Positions 6,370-9,053 of a stretch of DNA of 9,053 nucleotides are shown piece after piece. Each line of letters starts with the position of its first letter. The first letter of the stretch is position 1. Source of the DNA: Christensenella sp. UBA7707 (GTDB lineage: Bacteria > Bacillota > Clostridia > Christensenellales > CAG-138); assembly GCA_002482435.1 (NCBI GenBank), contig DLFZ01000028.1:4324-13376 (forward strand). The letters run 5' to 3'. The notes below the pieces were generated by a model. It had not been told where the DNA came from and searched no databases. It saw only the letters and a program-made list of their open reading frames with translations. The position numbers were made by a program, and so were the translations under genes.

Positions 6370-7728
6370 ATGAAAAACCAAACGTTTTATGCCCGTGCGG
6401 GGCATGGAGCCATAACGGTAAAGGATGTGTTCTCCGAAACCTTCAAAAAGCACGGCGCCGGTGACGGCGCCAAGCTTTTTATGGCGGGCACGCCCTTTAC
6501 GACCCCTGCGGAAGCGGAAATGCTTTCGAGCTGGCAAAAACCCTTTGTATATGCACGCGTGCTTGGCGTGGGGCTTATGTTCACGCTTTTGATGTACATG
6601 CTTGTGCTCATGGGTGTGAGTGTGGCAGTGCCCGCATTTTTGTTCTTGGGCTGTTTTGTGATGCCGCTTTCCATCTTAATGTTTTCGTGGGAAGTGAACA
6701 TCCCCAGAAACATTCCGCTTTATACGGTGCTGTTCATTTTTTTAATCGGCGGCGCGCTTTCGCTTGTGTTTACGATGGTGCTCCACAACGTGGTGGGGCT
6801 AAACGCAACGGTGCTTGCGGGGCTTACCGAGGAACCGGGAAAGCTTTTTGCACTGGCGCTTTTTCTTCGAAAGCCGGACAAAAAGTACATCTTAAACGGC
6901 ATGCTCATCGGCGCGGCGGTCGGCACGGGCTTTGAGGCCATTGAAAACGCGGGTTATGCCTTCAGCGCGCAGGACCCCGTAGGCTCGCTTTTGATGCGCG
7001 GCTTTCAGTCGCTTGGCGGGCACATTATGTGGGCAAGCCTTTACGGCGGTGCGCTTGCCATGGTAAAGGGCGAGCAGGCACTTCATGCAAAGCACTTTGC
7101 GGATCTTCGATTTTTGAAGTATTTCGGCGCATCGGTGCTTTTGCATACGCTGTGGAACAGCGGCATCAGCATTGTTTACCTGCCGCTCGTTGGTGACCTA
7201 TGGCAGCTCATTTTGATCGCGGTGGTGCTGTGGCTCCTGTTCGGTATGCTAAAGGCGGGGCTCAAGCAGGTGGTAGCGGCGGCGAATGCTGCGTCGGGCG
7301 CGGGAATGCCCCTTTACGAGGCCGATGCGGTGCCTTCTAAAGTGGGCGGGGACGGCGGTACCTGCTTACCCGCTTATGGGAAAACCGTAGCCATGAGCCC
7401 GCAGATTTCACCGCAGCCCAACTCGGTGCTCGTATGTGCCGAGGGGCAGTTTGCGGGGATGGAGATCGCTCTTAAGCAGGGGAGCCGCCTCGTTTTGGGG
7501 CGCGACCCGAGCCGCGCCAACCTGGTGCTAGGAAACTCGCTTGTGAGCGGCGCGCATTGCGCCGTTTGGGCGGAAAAAGGCACGGTATATGTGTGCGACC
7601 TCGGTTCCACCAACGGAACCTTTGTGGATGGGGAAAAGCTTTTGCCAAACACCCCGCGCGCTCTTTTGCCCACCTCGCGGTTTTGGCTTGCGGATATGGC
7701 GGAAATTTACTTTGCGAAAAATAGCTGA
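6370..7728 (+). CDS. PrsW-family intramembrane protease fused to a C-terminal FHA domain
   Basis: 452 residues; starts 8 nt after the protease stop, with AGGAG at 6353-6357 as a somewhat distant ribosome site. An N-terminal soluble part (1-58) is followed by about eight membrane helices (roughly 59-297). They carry the PrsW signature: EEPGK (154-158), FEAIEN (188-193), H218 in GGHIMW and HTLWN (259-263). PrsW proteins are glutamic-type membrane peptidases; in Bacillus subtilis PrsW makes the first cut in the anti-sigma factor RsiW. After a linker with GKTVAM (T339) comes an FHA domain (about 355-450) with VLGRD (375-379), SGAH (393-396) and GSTNGTFVDG, all canonical binding residues. Even helix number places both ends in the cytoplasm if the N-terminus is inside. 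A kinase-controlled intramembrane protease is the simplest reading. Its substrate could be the kinase, the tethered protease, or an anti-sigma factor elsewhere. Confidence 0.88.
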   Translation: MKNQTFYARAGHGAITVKDVFSETFKKHGAGDGAKLFMAGTPFTTPAEAEMLSSWQKPFVYARVLGVGLMFTLLMYMLVLMGVSVAVPAFLFLGCFVMPLSILMFSWEVNIPRNIPLYTVLFIFLIGGALSLVFTMVLHNVVGLNATVLAGLTEEPGKLFALALFLRKPDKKYILNGMLIGAAVGTGFEAIENAGYAFSAQDPVGSLLMRGFQSLGGHIMWASLYGGALAMVKGEQALHAKHFADLRFLKYFGASVLLHTLWNSGISIVYLPLVGDLWQLILIAVVLWLLFGMLKAGLKQVVAAANAASGAGMPLYEADAVPSKVGGDGGTCLPAYGKTVAMSPQISPQPNSVLVCAEGQFAGMEIALKQGSRLVLGRDPSRANLVLGNSLVSGAHCAVWAEKGTVYVCDLGSTNGTFVDGEKLLPNTPRALLPTSRFWLADMAEIYFAKNS

Positions 7729-7783
7729 TGCAGTTAAAAAAGCGCAAAGGACATACTTTTGTAACAAACGGTTAAAATAAAGA

Positions 7784-7807
7784 GCGGAAACAGGGAACTG
7801 TTTCCGC
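7784..7807. terminator. Strong hairpin after the PrsW gene, candidate terminator
   Basis: GCGGAAACAG (7784-7793) pairs perfectly with CTGTTTCCGC (7798-7807) around a GGAA loop: a 10-bp stem, 55 nt after the operon stop. On the + strand the tail is CCTTGG, not T-rich, so classical termination is doubtful; on the - strand the stem is followed by TCTTTATTTT, which is T-rich. It may end transcription in either direction or protect the 3' end of the operon mRNA. Confidence 0.5.
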
Positions 7808-7876
7808 CCTTGGCACGTTATATAGGTGAAGCTCTGCCTTGCAGGCGGCTTTGCGCATGATTCGACAGCAAAATGC

Positions 7877-7937
7877 AAAAAGTTTATTACAAATTTTTAA
7901 TATTTTGCTTGACGAACGCTTTGACGGATGATATAGT
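7877..7937 (+). promoter_or_regulatory. Upstream promoter of the surface-protein gene, with UP-like A/T tract
   Basis: TTGACG (7909-7914), a 17-bp spacer, then TATAGT (7932-7937), with TGA directly before the -10 (extended -10). The 31 bases just upstream (7877-7907) are almost entirely A/T, as in UP elements that contact RNA polymerase alpha subunits. Transcription would start near 7944 and give a leader of about 250 nt running through the inverted repeat and the second promoter. Confidence 0.7.
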
Positions 7938-8038
7938 AAGGCATACCAAAGGAGAAAGCTCCCAAAAAGCTCGGCAATGCGAGCTACGATGCGAAACCAT
8001 GCCGCCTCCGCAAAAGCTTGTTGCAAAGGTCGAAAAAA

Positions 8039-8062
8039 CATTGTTACAAACTTGTAACAATG
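8039..8062. promoter_or_regulatory. Perfect 11+11 inverted repeat, probable operator
   Basis: CATTGTTACAA (8039-8049), two bases AC, then its exact complement TTGTAACAATG (8052-8062). It ends 3 bp before the -35 box of the downstream promoter (8066). This position and symmetry fit a site for a dimeric DNA-binding regulator. It could also form a hairpin in RNA from the upstream promoter; the lack of a T tract makes a terminator unlikely. Which regulator binds is unknown. Confidence 0.65.
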
Positions 8063-8065
8063 CGC

Positions 8066-8094
8066 TTGACAGGGTAGAACGCCCATGTTACAAT
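8066..8094 (+). promoter_or_regulatory. Downstream near-consensus sigma-A promoter of the surface-protein gene
   Basis: A perfect -35 TTGACA (8066-8071), an ideal 17-bp spacer, and TACAAT (8089-8094, 5/6) preceded by TGT (8086-8088, extended -10). The transcript would start near 8101, giving a leader of about 96 nt. A further TGTTACAA half-site overlaps the -10 (8086-8093), so a protein binding the adjacent inverted repeat could also cover the promoter. Confidence 0.85.
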
Positions 8095-8105
8095 GTTGCC
8101 GTGCT

Positions 8106-8162
8106 AAGTGGGGTTTTCCCTGCGGAAAATCCATTGCCCGCCGGAAGGGTTCCGGCACACTT
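8106..8162 (+). other. Structured mRNA leader (three-way junction) before the surface-protein gene
   Basis: AAGTG (8106-8110) pairs with CACTT (8158-8162) and closes two hairpins: GGGTTTTCC (8111-8119) with GGAAAATCC (8124-8132), 9 bp including one G-U, loop CTGC; and GCCGGAA (8140-8146) with TTCCGGC (8150-8156), 7 bp, loop GGG. The junction strand is ATTGCCC (8133-8139). The fold begins within a few bases of the predicted transcript start and leaves the ribosome site (8181-8186) free. It most likely stabilises an abundant mRNA; a ligand-binding or protein-binding element is possible but I recognise no known class. Confidence 0.5.
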
Positions 8163-8196
8163 GCAAAGTAAAATACTTGAAAGGGGTTTTTTCAGA

Positions 8197-9053
8197 ATGA
8201 AGAAACTGTTTGCTCTCGTCCTGACCCTCGCTCTGGTGTTCGCGATTGCCGCGCCCGCCATGGCCGCCACCTGGGGTGCTCCCACTGCCAACGCTGGCAC
8301 TCCTTACGCCACCAGCGTAACCCTGCTCCAGCCTGCCACCTCGGCCACTGGCGCTACCTACTACACCGCCTATCCCGCCAACCTTGGCGTAGTGGCCGGC
8401 ACCACCGTGTACTTCCAGGTCACCTTCGCTGTTCCCAGCGCTGCTGATGAAACTGCGTACTATGGCACCATCGATCCGTCTGCGGGTTCCTTGAAGTCCA
8501 CCATTACCCTCAAGAACCTCAGCTCCGTCAAGGAATTGGTTGATGGGGACGCAATTGCTCCCGCTGATGCTATTACCAACATGGCTACGGTTAATGATGG
8601 CGTCATCACCGTTGATCTTTCCAACGAAGTTAAAGACGCTTCTTACAGCGTAATCTACTCCGCGGTTGTTGGCAAGACTGCCGAAGCTTCCGTGACCTCC
8701 TTCTACGGCTACAAGGCCGCCGGCAGCATTGCTACCACCACTGACCTGACGATCAAAGTGTCTGGCGTGACCTACAAGTTCAGCTCCGTGCAGAACGGCG
8801 TTGGCACTGTGAAGTCTGGCGACAACACTCTGACCATCACTACCACCAATTCCTTGTTTACCGGCATGACGCTGCAGGTTGGCACCACTGGCAAGCTTTA
8901 CACCGTGGCCGCGGGTCCTGTGTTCTATTACAATGATAATGGTGTGGCTAAGGCCCTTGCTACCGATGCTCCCGACTACGCCGCCGTTCTCGCCGCTTAC
9001 AACGCCTTCACCGGCGCCCTCGGCTTCAAGGCTGGCGACACCGGCATCTATTC
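8197..9053 (+). CDS. Exported Ala/Thr-rich surface-type protein (3' truncated)
   Basis: The frame is open from ATG 8197 to the window end (285 codons and two bases), with AAGGGG 10 nt ahead. Residues 1-23/24 form a clear signal peptide (MKKLF, a Leu/Val/Ala core, then APAMA-A). The mature part is rich in Ala, Thr, Val, Ser, Gly and Tyr and looks like beta-rich extracellular material. In the 285 residues seen there is no Arg, no Cys and no His. Codon use differs from the neighbours: Thr is mostly ACC, Ala GCC/GCT rather than GCG, Leu CTG/CTC rather than CTT, as in very highly expressed genes, which agrees with the two strong promoters. No S-layer homology repeat, LPXTG or other anchor is visible in this part; such a module may lie beyond the window. 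An S-layer or major secreted structural protein is the best guess, not a demonstrated function. Confidence 0.8.
   Translation, partial: MKKLFALVLTLALVFAIAAPAMAATWGAPTANAGTPYATSVTLLQPATSATGATYYTAYPANLGVVAGTTVYFQVTFAVPSAADETAYYGTIDPSAGSLKSTITLKNLSSVKELVDGDAIAPADAITNMATVNDGVITVDLSNEVKDASYSVIYSAVVGKTAEASVTSFYGYKAAGSIATTTDLTIKVSGVTYKFSSVQNGVGTVKSGDNTLTITTTNSLFTGMTLQVGTTGKLYTVAAGPVFYYNDNGVAKALATDAPDYAAVLAAYNAFTGALGFKAGDTGIY

Larger units (their letters stand above)
7729..8196 (+). other. 468-bp regulatory region without a gene
   Basis: No credible reading frame on either strand. It holds the 3' end of the signalling operon with a hairpin (7784-7807), two tandem promoters (7909-7937 and 8066-8094), a perfect inverted repeat (8039-8062) and a folded leader (8106-8162). 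Between the promoters two small hairpins can form: GGAG/CTCC (7951-7962) and AGCTCG/CGAGCT (7968-7985). The ribosome site AAGGGG (8181-8186) lies 10 nt before the ATG at 8197. I could not match the leader between the promoters to any riboswitch class I know. Confidence 0.7.

Noticed and set aside
7944..8038. Riboswitch in the leader between the two promoters
   Set aside because: I compared it by eye with the c-di-GMP, fluoride, ZTP, Mn, preQ1, THF and purine cores and found no match; only two short hairpins are visible.
8042..8059. GlnR/TnrA box (TGTNA-N7-TNACA)
   Set aside because: The sequence reads TGTTA, eight bases, TAACA: one base too long between halves, and the perfect symmetry extends further outward than the GlnR/TnrA consensus.
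7772..8158. Minus-strand open frame of 128 codons in the gene-free region
   Set aside because: It overlaps both promoters, the operator-like repeat and the hairpins, and its translation looks like non-coding DNA.
1..9053. CRISPR array, tRNA, rRNA, insertion sequence or phage genes
   Set aside because: No regularly spaced repeats, cloverleaf sequences, transposase or integrase reading frames or terminal inverted repeats were seen.

Overview
The window looks like a chromosomal segment of a moderately GC-rich Gram-positive bacterium, most likely an anaerobic member of class Clostridia (Bacillota). This is inferred from four things: strong G-rich Shine-Dalgarno sites, sigma-A promoters with extended -10 boxes, the style of zinc-ribbon/FHA/PP2C proteins (starts such as 'MKQC..GHFYD', kinase motif 'GYAPEEQY'), and a kinase with a DUF5050-like ectodomain. 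Genus cannot be decided from sequence alone. All genes run on the + strand.

Layout: (1) 1-645 is the 3' part of an exporter-type ABC ATPase, closed by a clear intrinsic terminator. (2) 799-3393, behind its own extended -10 promoter, encodes a transmembrane Ser/Thr kinase with a zinc ribbon and a seven-repeat, propeller-like outer domain. (3) 3552-7728 is a tight four-gene operon: a small zinc-finger FHA protein, a membrane-anchored PP2C phosphatase (10-nt overlap with the FHA gene), an exported trypsin-like protease tethered by one membrane helix to a cytoplasmic FHA domain, and a PrsW-type intramembrane protease with a C-terminal FHA domain. (4) 7729-8196 is a 468-bp regulatory region with two tandem strong promoters, a perfect 11+11 inverted repeat, several copies of TTGTAACAA/TTGTTACAA and a leader that can fold into a three-way junction. 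(5) 8197-9053 is the 5' part of a highly expressed exported protein that contains no Arg, Cys or His in its first 285 residues; it runs off the window.

How the genes may work together (inference): the kinase senses something outside with its propeller and phosphorylates threonines inside; PP2C reverses this. Each of the three FHA proteins carries a [S/R/K]-T-V-A-[V/I/M] motif shortly before its FHA domain (two copies in the small one), a plausible phospho-threonine switch with a hydrophobic +3 residue. This would place an outer-face serine protease and an intramembrane glutamic protease under control of one phospho-Thr circuit: a kinase-gated transmembrane proteolysis system. The surface protein next door could be an output, but nothing in the sequence proves that link.
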